Made by a program: the position numbers and the translations under genes. This document shows, in pieces, positions 34,700-46,124 of a stretch of DNA of 64,000 nucleotides (positions within the stretch are counted from its first letter, which is position 1; every line of letters starts with the position of its first letter). The stretch covers positions 1-64,000 of the forward strand of contig WTXD01000067.1 in the NCBI GenBank assembly GCA_022496205.1. Reading direction: 5' to 3'. The stretch comes from Gloeopeniophorella convolvens (Eukaryota > Basidiomycota > Agaricomycetes > Russulales). The notes beneath the pieces were generated by a model. The model saw nothing but the letters and a program-made list of their open reading frames with translations. It was not told the origin of the DNA and did no database searches.

Positions 34700-34956
34700 G
34701 ATCGGTGAAATCTGCGCTGTTGCGATCGAACGTCGCTCGCGCTGCGTGCGTCCGAGCTCCCCCGCTCACCCTATCACCCTTCCTCCATCAGTGCTGCGCG
34801 CGCGCGCTTTCAAGCGTGCGCGGCGCCCAATTGGCAAGCACCTGTCACAGCATGGGTGGTGGTATAAGCGAATTGTATTCACGAGATGCAAACGCACAGC
34901 GTTTGCTGCGAATCGATTAAGCGTCATATTCAAAGGTTGGGTACCTACCGGCGTGC
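34700..34956 (+). repeat. Dispersed repeat, partner at 42265-42420
   Basis: Shares CTGTTGCGATCG, TTTCAAGCGTGCGCGGCGCCCAAT, GTATAA..AATTGTATT and CTGCGAATCGA with 42265-42420 in the same orientation. The GTATAA block looks like a TATA box, so the shared piece may be a promoter-containing part of a transposable element. Confidence 0.5.
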
Positions 34957-35012
34957 TTTTTCTATGTTCATTAACATGCATCTTAACGCACAGGATCCCA
35001 TGTAGAACGGTA
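34957..35012 (-). mobile_element. SINE-like retroposon 3' end, diverged copy (reverse)
   Basis: Reverse complement reads GTTCTACATGGGATCCTGTG, then GATGCATGTTAATGAACA and a short A-rich end. It matches the core of the retroposon family with several substitutions. Confidence 0.45.
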
Positions 35013-35335
35013 CCCCTTCAGTTACCCCGCCCAAACAACATTGTATTCCCTTTCCAGTAGCTCCCCGCTCCTCCCAGACTGCCGCGTCAAGTGAAGTCGA
35101 GTTGCAACTTCATATCAACTTCAATATCCGAAGTCACGCAAAGCTGACTCCGAGTCAAGTCAGAAGCTGATCGTCTCCTGGCCCGGTGATCCTAGTCAAT
35201 GAAATAACGAGCCAGCTGGTGCATGTGATATGAGTGGCCCGTGCGCCCACAAACCAGGGAGTGGGTGATGGCATGCTATATTGAACTGATCTCTATGCTG
35301 TAGCAGGTATAGCGTTTGGTAATATCTACATTGGT

Positions 35336-35620
35336 GTTGGAGTATAAGTCGCGCTCCGTTCGGACTCCCGACCGGGCCGGCTTCCCGGATCCTCTCTCGA
35401 CCCTCCTGCAGAGATGCACGGTGGCGGCACTGACTGTGGGAGGACGGGGCTCCCACCCTCGTCCGCAGAGATGCCATCGCGCTTTGTGAGCACGGCGGCG
35501 CCACGAGACGCGCATCGGCGGGAGCGCCGTCCTCGTCATGGGGAACGGGGCCGCGCTCGTCAGAGCGCGGCGGAGTTTTGAAGGGGCGCCTGCTGGCGCA
35601 CCCTGCTGGGATCTTGTAGG
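35336..35620 (+). repeat. LTR-like start plus hairpin minisatellite units
   Basis: TGTTGGAGTATAAGTCGCG at 35336 matches the start of the LTR-like repeat at 20554. It runs after about 80 bp into GGGCTCCCACCCTCG and CGCTCGTCAGAGCGCGG blocks of the minisatellite family found at 54890-56130. Confidence 0.5.
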
Positions 35621-36332
35621 GTCTTGTTGCTGCGTGACGCAGATCGCGGCGGAGCGCCGGTGGCGGGACGCGCATTTGTGCGCCATTTCATGTTCACCAT
35701 GGCACGGAACAGCGGCGGCGTGCGCTAGGGTGATGTTGTCAGGCGTGCTCATCATGGGCCGCCGGACCGGTAGCCGCGCGCCCGGCCTGTTCGCATGGCG
35801 GGCCCGCCTGAGTGGCCGACGGGCAACGACTACGACCACACACGAGTGACCTCAAGATAAGAAAGTATTACGGATGTGGTCGCTGCTGCTCTGAATCGGA
35901 TGGGAAAGGCTGCGCGCGCAGTGGTGCGGCCGGTGGTGCATCGACGTTGATCAAATCAACGACGACAAGGTGTCCACTTGTGAACACCGAGGCCCCCTGA
36001 AACCACCGGGTAAGGTCGGACCCAGCCAACAGTCATTTTGGGGCATCTGTGGTGGACATTTCGAGGCCCTAATTCCGGCGCGATTATCTGATCCGACCTC
36101 GAAAAAATACAATACATTCCCCAAAAATGGCAAAGATAATCCACAAAGCGGTTACTTCCCCCTCGCCCGAGTCTTTTGACGTGAGCTTCTTGCAAAGATT
36201 GTCGGGAGAGTGCATGGTTGTTGTTTGTGAGATCCGCGATCTATCGAATACATTGGTGATGAATGTCGCGTTCACCTTGAGGGCGCCACGATCAGCCCTT
36301 GAAGTAAACCCAACTGGCAGCATATATAAGAA
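35621..36332. other. Spacer upstream of a solo LTR
   Basis: No gene recognised. A plus-strand frame at 36127-36468 (CMVVVCEIRDLSNTLVMNV) is coding-like, but it runs into the LTR and I cannot name it. Confidence 0.3.
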
Positions 36333-36337
36333 GTTAT

Positions 36338-36751
36338 TGTTGAAACGAATCCTGTATATTCTCTCATTTACTATACACTTCATATTCTATGCGCGCGAGT
36401 CCTTTTTACCTTCGTACTTACTGTGCCGGTGGCCCGGGCCGGGCCCCAGCGTTTCGTATTCGCGCTAAGTCGTGCGCGTCGCAAGGGCTTGCACATTTGC
36501 TTCCGGGTGGCTTGAAAAACCTGGTACTGTACAGTGGCTGATTTCCCGTTAATAGCCACCGATTCGAGCACCTGCCACTTCAGTTCTCGGCTTACTAGCG
36601 CGCGAGTATACTGTGAGCATACTTTAGTTGCTTTGATTGCCAGACCTGTGCTTAACTGCCACGGCTTGGCCCCGGCGGCGCTTCCGTTTCGTACAGAATT
36701 GCATCGCACACTTTCGAGAACCACCCGATACCCGGGCTATTTATTTCTACA
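36338..36751 (+). mobile_element. Solo LTR, family 1 variant, 414 bp
   Basis: Starts TGTTGAAACG and ends TATTTCTACA. Flanked by GTTAT (36333-36337) and GTCAT (36752-36756), a five-base duplication with one mismatch. Contains GGTGGCCCGGGCCGGGCCCC in place of the family palindrome, CTGGTACTGTACAGT and GAGAACCACCC, as in the other copies. Confidence 0.75.
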
Positions 36752-37049
36752 GTCATTTACACTGAGATGTGCGAGGCGAGAGACGCCAAGCTTTGTTGTA
36801 GGACCATGTGAGTTTTTGAACTGTGTGCACGGGTGAATTAGCTCCCATAGCTGGACAACGACGCAAGACAGCGAGCCCACAGACGTTGCTTTATCGGTCC
36901 ATCCGTGACGCGTGACGGATGACTTCGCCAGAGCCGGTCTTTGCGTACACCCCTATCACTGCCAGGTGTACAAGGTTGTAAGGCGAGGTTGTAAGTAAGC
37001 AAATCATACATAGATGAAGCAGAACTACCTTGTCGTCGTCGCAGTTGAC

Positions 37050-37515
37050 CGACAGTTGATGACCGCACGATGGCAAGTTCCACCGGGATACACAGCACAG
37101 GATGACGCGGAAAACCAGATGGCACGATCGTCTCTCAAACGCCTGGGGGCTATGAACGCCAACCTATCTTGAATAGGGTAGGTTTCGGCTGAGTAAAGCG
37201 ACCACGATGGGCAGACTTCCGCAAGCGAAAGCGTCTGCAATAGCGTCGTAGACTTCTCCCGAGTAGGGGATACGGGGGTTTTGGCCACAAAGAGCCAGAA
37301 CGGGCCTTCCGATTGTGCGTTTTTGGAAACGGCAGAGCCGTGCAGTCTATCCGTGAATGGTGTGGTTTCGACTCCGTAAGGAGTCCCAACAGACTGGCCA
37401 ACACCTGGTGTGTACAAGTCTCCCGAAGAGACGCGAATGTAGGGCAGCATGCAAAAACATGGTGCATGTCCTCGCTGACTCTGCAGCCAAAACGACAGGG
37501 GGGAGATGAAGTGCC
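37050..37515 (-). pseudogene. LINE reverse transcriptase C-terminus, decayed
   Basis: The minus strand encodes a knuckle-like CRFGCRVSEDMHHVFACCPTF followed by ASLRETCTHQVLASL. Basidiomycete non-LTR retrotransposons end their reverse-transcriptase protein with a C..C...HH.F..C domain of this kind. Further along, LRDDRAIW is in another frame, so at least one frameshift and stops are present. The related end LRDDRAILPQGVGPRYLGIL occurs at 39239-39374 on the plus strand. Non-functional relic. Confidence 0.55.
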
Positions 37516-38018
37516 AGATCGCTGGTGTAGGGTGCGCGCGGTAGAAAGCTGAGATGTGTAGATAGGACGGGAATAGGACCGATTAGCGACCTCTACACCG
37601 TTCCTTTCCGAACTGCGTCAAGGCCGCCTTCATTGCGCTACCGCCCGTGCCCTTCTATTGGAGGGGTGAGCAATTCAGACACAGAGAGAAGAGGACAGAG
37701 AAACTGGGTACGTTAACATGTTTGGGATGTTTGTCCACACACGCGAGCGGAGAGAGGAGCGCCCATTTATATCTTCTCTCTGCGCCCTCGATTCGCCGTC
37801 TCTCTTCTCTCCTCTTACCACCACCTCTACCACCACCTTCGCTACACCTAGTTACCCCGAACGTCTACAAAGCATGATCAGTGCGCCCCACTGTTCCCTC
37901 CAGGTGCCAGGAAGCTGACTTGCCTGGAGGCTTGCCGTTCTCGTTGCAAGACTTCATCGACGGGGTGAGGTGGGTGGGTGCAAACGGAGGCGTCCTCTTG
38001 TTACTGGTGAGTCTCACC
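37516..38018. other. Spacer, no recognised gene
   Basis: CCACCACCTCTACCACCACC near 37818 is a small simple repeat. No coding evidence. Confidence 0.3.
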
Positions 38019-38365
38019 ACCCATATCTGCACCGAACACGACTGACATCAATCGGGAGGTCATCGCGCTGAAGTACACTTTTCCCAAAACGGGCATGGTG
38101 CGCGTGGGGGCGGACTCGTTCGACGACGCAGGGAGGCCACGCCGTTTTGGTGTCACCTGGGTGGCCCTCGAATACAGAGGCGTTGTTGATGATGGAGGAC
38201 TTCCCCCGGCTGGAGAACGGCTTCGTGGGGACGGCGGCGCAGGGGAGGCCAGAGTCAGGGAGGGCGGTGTTGCAGGAGTAGGAGAACAGCACCAGGGGGG
38301 CGGCGACGTGCAGGACAACGGCGAGGAGAACGAACGCGATGAGGTAGATGCTCAGCTCTGAAATA
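38019..38365 (-). pseudogene. Orphan exon of a membrane protein
   Basis: The minus-strand stretch is bounded by a good acceptor (ATATTTCAG before 38365) and a donor (GTGAGACTC below 38019). In one frame it encodes ELSIYLIAFVLLAVVLHVA, a clear transmembrane helix, and then a Cys-containing loop (YSCNTALPDSGLPC). I found no neighbouring exon that fits in phase, so it is probably a fragment. Family unknown. Confidence 0.35.
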
Positions 38366-38369
38366 TGCG

Positions 38370-39112
38370 AGCATTATCCAGCGGAAGAAACGTTCCTGAA
38401 CGCCCTTGTATAGAAAGAATTCATTGTATAGCGCCTGAGGATTTCCCGCGCCCGGCGTTCCACGAGGCGTCCCGAGCCACAGCTAGACCATCCAATTACG
38501 GCGTGCATTACGCCTTCAGAGAAACGTGCCTCTGCTATTGATTTGCTAAAACATAGCTGTGTAGGGGCACCGAAGGGCAGCTGGTAAACCGGACACAGCT
38601 CTCTGTGCATACTGCTAACCTGCAGGGGATTCAGAAGACATTGTTGAAGTGAGCATGCGCACATACGTCTACAAGCCGCGCGTGCTCCATGAGCGCGTCG
38701 CTTTATATGCACTCCGTGCCGGGTGCCTCGGAAGGCAGAGGCCACTTCAGAGAAGCAAGTCTCGCCGGCCATTCTCTCCCGCCAGCCCCAGTCCCACTAG
38801 GAAGTAGTAGGGAGACCAGCGCCCAAATAGACCTAACACCGCAGCGGCGTGACACCGCCCCTTCTCCATAGGGAGCTATATCAAGAGTTCACGATGCCTC
38901 TTAGCTTTTGAGGTTGGAGTTGGGTCAACGTAGAAGTCGAACCCCAACTAACTTGGATATCCAGTTTCCTTATATATGTGACCGACGCGAACGTCACGCA
39001 TAGGTGGGAATTGTGATTGGCCGAGAACTCCGATGTGTTACGCGTAGTGCGTGACTGGCACCGGAACGTGACATGCATGAACCTTTGGTCCGGACATCTG
39101 CCCCACGGTGTT
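38370..39112. other. Spacer, no recognised gene
   Basis: Read on both strands; only short frames without motifs. Confidence 0.3.
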
Positions 39113-39238
39113 CCTGAAAGCACAAGTCGAAACCCCGGGCCGGCGGCCCGGGTCGTAAAGTCAAGCCAAGCGCGTTTGTCCACACGCGCGCGCCACGAAA
39201 CGAATAGCAAAACGAAATACGAACGTCCGATTCCAACA
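39113..39238 (-). mobile_element. Truncated LTR, family 1 (reverse)
   Basis: Reading leftwards from 39238 it starts TGTTGGAATCGGACG, continues TTTCGTTTCGTGGCGCGC, carries the palindrome CCCGGGCCGGCGGCCCGGG (39134-39152) and breaks off after TTTCGACTTGTGCTTTC. About 125 of some 400 bp remain. Confidence 0.7.
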
Positions 39239-39374
39239 CTCATAGCCCCCAGGGTTTTACGAGATGACCGTGCCATTCTGCCTCAGGGCGTGGGCCCTCG
39301 CTACTTGGGCATTCTTCCTGTACTGCAAGAGAGGTTATTGCCGCCGCTGTATACGCTGACACAGTGTTCGAGTT
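39239..39374 (+). pseudogene. LINE reverse transcriptase 3' fragment
   Basis: Frame encodes IAPRVLRDDRAI and LPQGVGPRYLGILPVLQERL before a stop. The pattern R-D-D...LP.G...YLG.LP is common near the end of basidiomycete LINE reverse transcriptases. APR.LRDDRAI is shared with the relic at 37050-37515. It abuts the truncated LTR directly. Confidence 0.45.
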
Positions 39375-39787
39375 AGTGTGAGCACGCAGCTGAACCTTAG
39401 CACTAGCAACTGCCAACAATTGCGTGGCACAATGCATGCGTGTAGACTTCAAGTGGGCCGTATCTGAGGTGATTATATGCGGCGAACGCAGGCGAGTCTA
39501 GTGCATCTGCGGGAGCAGCCCCTGCCACCGAGATCACCAGTGCTTCCTTGCCTTTTCACATGAGACGACGAGTTCACTTGGGAGTTCCAGAAGGAAGCGC
39601 GACTACGGTTTGGTGAAGTCAAGCACGACGCTTCTCTTCATTTCCTCGATGAGTAGGCGAGATCTTGTGGCTTGAGTGGTTTGTGTCACGTTGTCGACCA
39701 ACGAGTCTATTTTATTACAACAAAGACAACAGAACGCAAGCTAATGGTGAACAAAGGTAGTCGAAACTGTCAAACAGCTTTGAAAGA
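39375..39787. other. 3' spacer of the minus-strand gene
   Basis: No gene seen. It should contain the 3' end of the gene at 39788-41704. Confidence 0.3.
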
Positions 39788-41704
39788 CTAAGCAACGCTC
39801 TGGAAGCCTGACCCGGCCTCCGACGGATCGCTTAAATGAAACACCATTCGGCGCACTGTAGGGCAAGAAGGCCGGTTGAACTCGCCAATAACTTGGGGGC
39901 CTGTGCCATCAATGAAGGAGCTATGACTGGGTCCACTGAGGTCTAGCTCACTGGAGTTGCCCATCGGAAAGTCTGTCAACGGCATTGGAAGGAAGGTATG
40001 GCTCCTAGTGGCATAGAGCATCAGGTCGGGGGGAGTTGTGCCACCGTTCAGGATGGAAGTCCTGGGCGTTAGGGCAGTCGTGGCAGCATTAGAGGGCGGT
40101 GCAAAATCTGTGATCGGTCCCGAACTGGCTTTGGTAAAAGCACCGTTTTCTTGAGTTTCAAGGTAGCTGGAAGTTGAAGCGCACACGCGCTTATTTCGTG
40201 GGACCATTGGAGCCGTAAAAGGGGAACTCTCCTCGCTGTCAATATCCCCAAAAGCCCGCTTGCAAGCCTGCCCTCGTCCGGTGGACCACTTCGCCTGAGT
40301 GCTGTCAGAGACGCGGACAAAGACGCCCCTGTGTTGGTGAGTAGGCATGAGTGCTGCTAACCCAGGGCGTTGAGTATATAGCCAACAGTCCGAGGAGGTA
40401 TGCAGTAGGACTTACTACGTGAATCACCCCGTGTGCAAGATGGTGCGACTGGCTCACAGTGCATCGGTGTCCTCTCGAAGAAGCAGGTCCCGGACTTGAG
40501 AGCACCACGTAGCGTTTTCAGCTCGTCTATATCGAGCATGCGGGCGGGCTGCCTTGGCTCGCCTTGCAGGGGCCATCCACGCAAGATAACGCCACGAGCA
40601 TCAGGCCTTCCCATTGCCCATGTGGACCAGCTCATACGCCAAGAGTCATCACCCACTATCCCTGATTTCCCTACGCATACCATCCCAGAGCACAATGAGC
40701 ACCGGAATAAACCGCGACAGACATTCAAGCCGTGAGGCACTCACCTAGGCACTCATGATAGAGGTCGCGCAGGAGGGCCACAATTTCTGGCCTTATTGCT
40801 GCCCTCGTATCTCTGCCTCGGGCATGGCTCTTCACCGCCCATCCAATAACGCCTTCTCACGGCTATCAGTGTACTGGTCCGGTAGATCCCAAGTTGGGCT
40901 TGAAAATAAAGAAGGAAAAAAAAAAAAAAAAGGGGGGGGGGGGAAGACCGGAACATTATAGTCATATCCCTTACCTCCTACACCAGAGGCTTGGTTCTCC
41001 AAATAGGTTTCGAAGCAGTCGGCTAGGTTCCTGGGTTCCTTCCCCAGGCAGTCCTTGAGGAAGCCGGATCCTGCTTCGGACACGAGTATGAATGGGAATG
41101 GGCGTGCGCCGTGGTCGGCTACACGGCGCACTCCGAGTAGAACATACTCAAATTGGCTTTGAATAGTCAAATTTGAAAGCTAGGCAAGGTAATGAGCGTC
41201 GCGAGTTAACCCATAGCGTGCAGTGAATAGTGAGAGCCATCTGCCAACCTCAGCGGAAACTCGACCCATCGCTGCATGTACCGCCTGTACATCTTGGTTT
41301 TGCACTTGCGGCTTGTGGTCGCCTCCACAAGCGGAAGGTTAGTGAGTCTGCCCACGCAGCTTAGAGGGAGTTCGCGTACATTCGATGAATTCGTACAGCA
41401 GAGGCCCTTCTCCTTTGATGGTAGGCCCTTTCTGATTTTGTCCATTACTTGAAAGCATAGTCTTCGTACGGCCACATTTCTTCTTGTTATCGGAGGTCAT
41501 CATGGAGTTATACACGACGCCGGGTGAGCAAAAAGTAGGCGCACGGTGGGTGCGCGGATGCAGGCCCTGCAAAGAAAACATGGTATATACGGTGTTACAT
41601 ATCTGTATCACCCAGCGCGAATCTTTGACAGAAATGGAACTCAATAGGGCATATGGAACGTTTGGGGATAAGACGGTGGTGCATTGCCATGTGTGGAGAC
41701 CCAA
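39788..41704 (-). CDS. Multi-exon hypothetical protein with WP-type motif
   Basis: Minus-strand gene, splice model only partly resolved. Good exons, in gene order: one around 41550-41210 (DNKKKCGRTK, then KCKTKMYRRYMQRWVEFPLRLADG); 41150-40973 (QFEYVLLGVRRVADHGARPF, CFETYLENQASGVGG) ending at donor GTAAGG; a short one ending near 40747 (EIVALLRDLYHECL); 40670-40390 (GDDSWRMSWSTW, then RGVILRGWPL and DELKTLRGALKSGTCFFER); and a last one to 39788 (Ser/Thr/Pro-rich, with KRAFGDIDSEESSPF). The motif VIL.GWP...L..L...GT.FF resembles residues 291-334 of the third KDZ-element gene. One intron holds adjacent poly-A and poly-G runs near 40918-40942. Function unknown. Some junctions do not phase, so partial decay is possible. 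Confidence 0.5.
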
Positions 41705-41865
41705 TAAATCGGTGCATTTAACTCAAACATTAGCGTGCATGTGAACAAAACTTCCTGCAGGGAAAGAGATGTGCTAAATTAGTCCACCAAAGAAACGATG
41801 GTCCCTCTGTTTAACCGCATATATCAACGACGCAAGATGATCAAACCGCTAGCGAACTACATAGC

Positions 41866-42430
41866 GGCCACGCACCGCTTCGACTACGAGAAGCAGGCAG
41901 AACAGGGAGGGAAACCGCAAAGAGGCGGAGAAGGAGGCAGAGAGAGGCGGTAGGATATAGGACCCAAGAAAGACGCCGCGCGGTAATGCGCGAGGCGGAA
42001 CGATGCACCACGCTCGCGCGCGGCCCAACTCAAAACACGCACCTCGCAGTGCAAGGCGCAGCGTCGTGTAGAGACTCCGAGTCGGTCACCAGTCTAATCA
42101 CCAGCATCAACGTGGCGCCGGCAACTAGTCGACAACCTTACACGCCGCACACGCCACGGCACTGCGCGACGCTACCCCACAAAGTGCGGCTCACGCTGCG
42201 TGGGGTTAGAGGAGCGAGACTGGGGATGGATACTGGGACAGCAAAGGTTATTGGAAGAGACTCGATCTGTTGCGATCGGACCGCGCACGCGGTTTCCAAG
42301 CGTGTGCGGCACCCAATCACAGTAGGTTTATTACGGACGCTCTGTAGTATAAATCAGTTGTATTTACGACGTGCAAATGCTGCGCGTCTGCCGCGAATCA
42401 ACGTACATTCAACAGGATCAAACGGTTATA
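41866..42430 (+). repeat. Dispersed repeat, copy 2 (partners at 11640 and 34700)
   Basis: The first half matches 11640-12056. The second half (42265-42420), with CTGTTGCGATCGGACC, AGTATAAATCAGTTG and CTGCCGCGAATCAACG, matches 34700-34956. It therefore bridges two repeats that are separate elsewhere, which suggests one longer element ending in the retroposon tail. Confidence 0.5.
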
Positions 42431-42500
42431 CGTGCTACATGGGGTTATGCACGCCGAGGTGCACGCAAATGGATTCGAAAAGAAAAAACAACCCCCCCCA
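42431..42500 (+). mobile_element. SINE-like retroposon 3' end, copy 3
   Basis: CGTGCTACATGGGGTTATG, then GAGGTGCACGCAAATGGATT and an A-rich tail followed by C runs. Same core as the other four copies. Confidence 0.6.
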
Positions 42501-42763
42501 CCCCCCGCATGTATAATCATCTTGAGCCTATAATCGGAGGGGCGCGGGCGGTTCTAAAAGAAGTGATTCACCGCCTAAGCAGCTGATACAAGTGGATAGT
42601 CAAACAAAGTACTGTACCCACCTCGGCCCTCGCATGCTCTGATTCGGACGACACGGAACTGAGGGACGGAAGTTTCGGGAGGGTGGCTTGGGTACAGTAC
42701 GGATTGGTCCATCGGGAGTAGAGATACGAATCTGCTCGCGCGGTAATCGAACACAAGTCACCC

Positions 42764-43400
42764 CGGGCCGCTGGCCCGAGTCATAAAGTGAACGAAACTC
42801 GGGGAGCGCCGCTTTCAGCGGCCTTGCTTGCAGTCGTGAGCCACCTAAGATAGGTCTTCAGTGCGACTTAAAGCTTGAGCGCCTGAGCTTGAACGTTGAA
42901 CACTCCCACCTCACTCCCCCCTGCTGCCACAACAACGCCGACCGTGACGTGAAAACAAGTGGCCGAGCAGCAACGATGATACCACACGCTAGGCACACGA
43001 TTCGTACTGGCAGCGACGACCGCATTGACTTGTCGCGACTGCCAGCCAGCATAAATCGTGCACGAATCGGGCACGCTATGCCGCATCATTGCAGATCAGC
43101 GCCGACTAGCCACGACGTAGTACCGCCGCACAGTCTACCTCACCACTCAGGCGCGGAGACGACGACCGAGCGACGACTGACGACAGCGTACGCGGTTTGC
43201 AGGCGCGCGCGTGCGTGCAATTCGCGGTGACCGCGGTCACATCGTCTTGATGGAGTTGCAGATGCCGCGAATTGCGCGCACGCGCCGCCGCGTTATCGTT
43301 GTCGCTGTCTCAGTGCCCCGAGGACGGCGTGGCACTGCTGCCACCAAGGCAGCACGACGCGTGCACGACTCGTAGCGACAGCGGCAGGTCCTTAAGCTTT
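42764..43400 (+). repeat. Dispersed repeat about 650 bp, copy 2, with LTR palindrome remnant
   Basis: 42790-43400 matches 24868-25520 in the same orientation. Immediately upstream, CCCCGGGCCGCTGGCCCGAG (42764-42785) is a degenerate version of the family 1 LTR palindrome. Confidence 0.6.
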
Positions 43401-43773
43401 CTGCGGCGCTTTCTCCTCTCCTCGCATTCCGTGCTGGCGGCAAGTGGGGACGTCGCACGGCATGTGCGCAGCACACAGGGCCCCCAGCAAAGAGGCACAC
43501 GTCCCCCGATAGCCGATATGCACGGAGACTCAATATACTATGGTTCAATTTTATACTAAATCTTGCCCACGGCTTCTACTAGGACCACACTCACAAGATG
43601 TACCCCTGCGCTAGCACCGGCCAGGCCACACAAAGACCTCGAGGCCAAGGGTGGATGCTGACTCGTTCTGCCGCTCACGCCCCATGGTCCTGCGTGCGTG
43701 CATCGCGAGCACGGGTATAGCAGGAACGAGGCAGAAGGGGCACGCACCTATACACGACAGCAACCATCGTCAT

Positions 43774-44845
43774 CCGCCCGGCGCGCCACTTGAACCGATT
43801 GTCCTCGTACCGGCTCATCTCGTCGACGATCTCCTCCGAGATGATCTCTTTGAGGTTGTCTGCATGTGCGCGGCATATGTGCGCGGTGTTATGAGCAGTG
43901 TGCGCGACTGGAGCGTACCTTCGAGTGTGGTCACGCCAATCGCGCCGCCGGCGGTGCCAGTGGTGTTGCTGACGAGCAGCAGGTGCGCACGGCCCGTTTG
44001 GTCCATGGGGTGCATCGGTCGGTCAGCGGGCAGGTAGCTCAGAAGAATGGGCACGTACAAGTAGTCGAGTGCCTGGAAGCAATTGATGGCCAGCTCAGCC
44101 TCGGGGAGAATTGACAGGCGGAACTTGGACATGTGTCAGCGTTGCGCCGGGTTGTATGTGAGCAGCTGCAGCACACGTGAATCAGCACGGCCTGGAACTG
44201 GACGGTCAGGGTAATAATAGGGCGTACCTTTTTCATGGACAGCAGGCCCACAAAAGTGAGTGGGTTGTCAGGCTCGTGGATCGGGAAGCACGGGTACCCG
44301 CTCAGCAGTCTGCAGTGCTACACGCGTCAGGGACCTGCGCTGTCGGGCTGTGCACGAAGATATGAACGTGTGCCCAACCGTTTTGGGCTTGAGGATCGTG
44401 TCCGACCTGATTGTCACAATGTCCTGTTTGGGCCGGGATCAGCTGCAGTGACGAGTGACGAGCACGCGGGGCACACGGCAGATGCGCGCCTTCATGGGTA
44501 CCGTGACCGCCTCGGCGCTCTTCGTGTTGAGCACGAGCACGCGGTTCAGGGTGCTGATCTCGTCGTCGCGCAGCGACTCCTCGCCCCTGCGGTGAAACTG
44601 CAAGAAGGATTTGAGCTCGGCCTTCTTGTACATGTCGCCCCACTCGCACCAAGGACGCAGCCAAGGAGCTTGGCCATGGACTGCGATCGGGGCTGCATGC
44701 CTCCGTGAGTTGACGGACATGGGGAAGGGAGCACAAGGGGGTGTGGATCGAAGAGGTACATACAGGTGAGGACTATGGGCGCGCAGCGGGCGCCGATGGA
44801 GGCTGTAGCACACGCCCACAGCCTGGGGAATAACTCTGCATGACT
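43774..44845 (-). pseudogene. MAM3/CNNM-like CBS-domain membrane protein, frameshifted relic
   Basis: Fungal MAM3-type proteins combine a DUF21 membrane domain with paired CBS domains. In gene order the minus strand shows RVIPQAVGVCYSL and SIGARCAPIVL (end of DUF21), MAKLLGCVLGA, MYKKAELKSFLQFHRRGEES, DDEISTLNRVLVLNT, DIVTIRSDTILKPKTVG, LLSGYPCFPIHEPDNPLTF (CBS 1), FRLSILPEAELAINCFQALD, QTGRAHLLLVSNTTGTAGGA and KEIISEEIVDEMSRYEDN (CBS 2 and its tail). Consecutive pieces switch frame at about 44830 and 44650, and a TGA interrupts the linker before FRLSILPEA near 44130. Introns are still visible, for example 44236-44176. The N-terminal membrane part and the C-terminus are missing. Pseudogene; the family assignment is from memory of the motif order. 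Confidence 0.75.
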
Positions 44846-45239
44846 CAAGGCAATCTGGAGAGGACCGACAGGGAGACGAGGTGGCCGAACAACAAACTGA
44901 GCACAGAGATCAGGGCCAAGGAAGTGCACAGAGAGTAGGATTGGGTTTAGGCATCTCCCAAAGCCTGTCCTGCATAATGTTGTATAAAACTGTGGGATAG
45001 CGGATGCAGCCACATTGTCCCATTGCTGGCCTGTGTCCGTGCTGTCAAAACTCATCTAGCACTCACTATGCATACTTCTCACCGTCTGGCCGTGCATTGC
45101 AAGTAAAGCGGGGGAGGGAGAGTAAGAGAAGGTGGTAGTTGAGGAAGGGAGGATGACGCGTCGACGCGTTGTGCGTGGCGCCGGGTTCTGCCGTCGTATC
45201 CTCATATCGTCATATCATTATATATAATAATTCGACGCC
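44846..45239. other. Spacer, no recognised gene
   Basis: AT-rich ATATCATTATATATAATAATT at 45210-45232 lies at the border of the next repeat. No coding evidence. Confidence 0.3.
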
Positions 45240-46110
45240 TCTGATTGGCTGTGGGGTCGACCGCGTGTTCTGTCGTGACACATGCTCGATGACTAATGAT
45301 CGTCCAGCTTCTCGATGTTTCCGCATCGTGCGCGTGCACTGAAGCGATATCCAAGCCATCCATGCGTATATGATCTACCCTGCGTGCCACTGCTAGCATC
45401 TTCGCGCTCCTCATCCTTTCCGTCGCCACCTCCTGCTCGCCTCTCCATCGCAGTAGTGGCTGCCATGAGGCATATCTTGGACCAAAATGGGTGTGTTCCA
45501 TCCACCTCCGAGTTCGACTGTGCACTGACATAGCCGACATGACCCTATTTCCACCTTGGTCCCCAAGTCCCAGTTTACCCCGCCTCTACTTCCACCACTC
45601 TTTCAGACGCCTCACATACCCACCTGCTCCCATGGACCCGACCCGTCCCCGTCCTGCGCACCTCGCATCGAATCCGTGCCTCTCAGCTGTCCGAGGTGCT
45701 TCCAGATCGTGAGCACCTCCGACGCATAATGAGGCACGTGCCTCGCAACTGCTGCACGGTATGCATGTTGACTGTCGCTCCACATGATGCGAGATGCCGC
45801 GTAATGCGAAATGGCTACAACCGCGACACTGAGGCAACGATGGCTGCGTAAACTGTACATGTAGCGGCAGCCGCATGGCATCAGAGAGTGCGTGGTGCCC
45901 GCCCGGGGTTGTATTGGGCTGGCTCAAGCCCATGGCTTGCAGCATGTGATGTGTGTATACCTGCAGAGTGTAAGTACGGAGAGGTGTTTCCCACAATGCA
46001 CATAGTCGTGGACATTGCTGCGCCGTTCAGCAGTTTGCACTCGGCCTCAGTGATCAGGTGCGTCTGTGTCTCTGTGTTCCACACCATGCCAGGCTGCCAC
46101 ACACAAGACA
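45240..46110 (-). repeat. Duplicated coding-like segment, copy 1 (partner 48770-49690)
   Basis: The minus strand encodes SVAVVAISHYAASRIMWSD and YASEVLTIWKHLGQLRG; the partner encodes ASEVLTLWKHLGQLRG at the same place. DNA similarity continues outside it (GATTGGCTGTG, GACCGCGTG, CTTCCACCACTC). Upstream in gene direction, ETQTHLITEAECKLLNGAA is coding-like too. Hydrophobic stretches suggest a membrane protein. Frames are broken in both copies. I cannot name the family. Confidence 0.5.
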
Positions 46111-46124
46111 TCAGGTTTAGAGCC

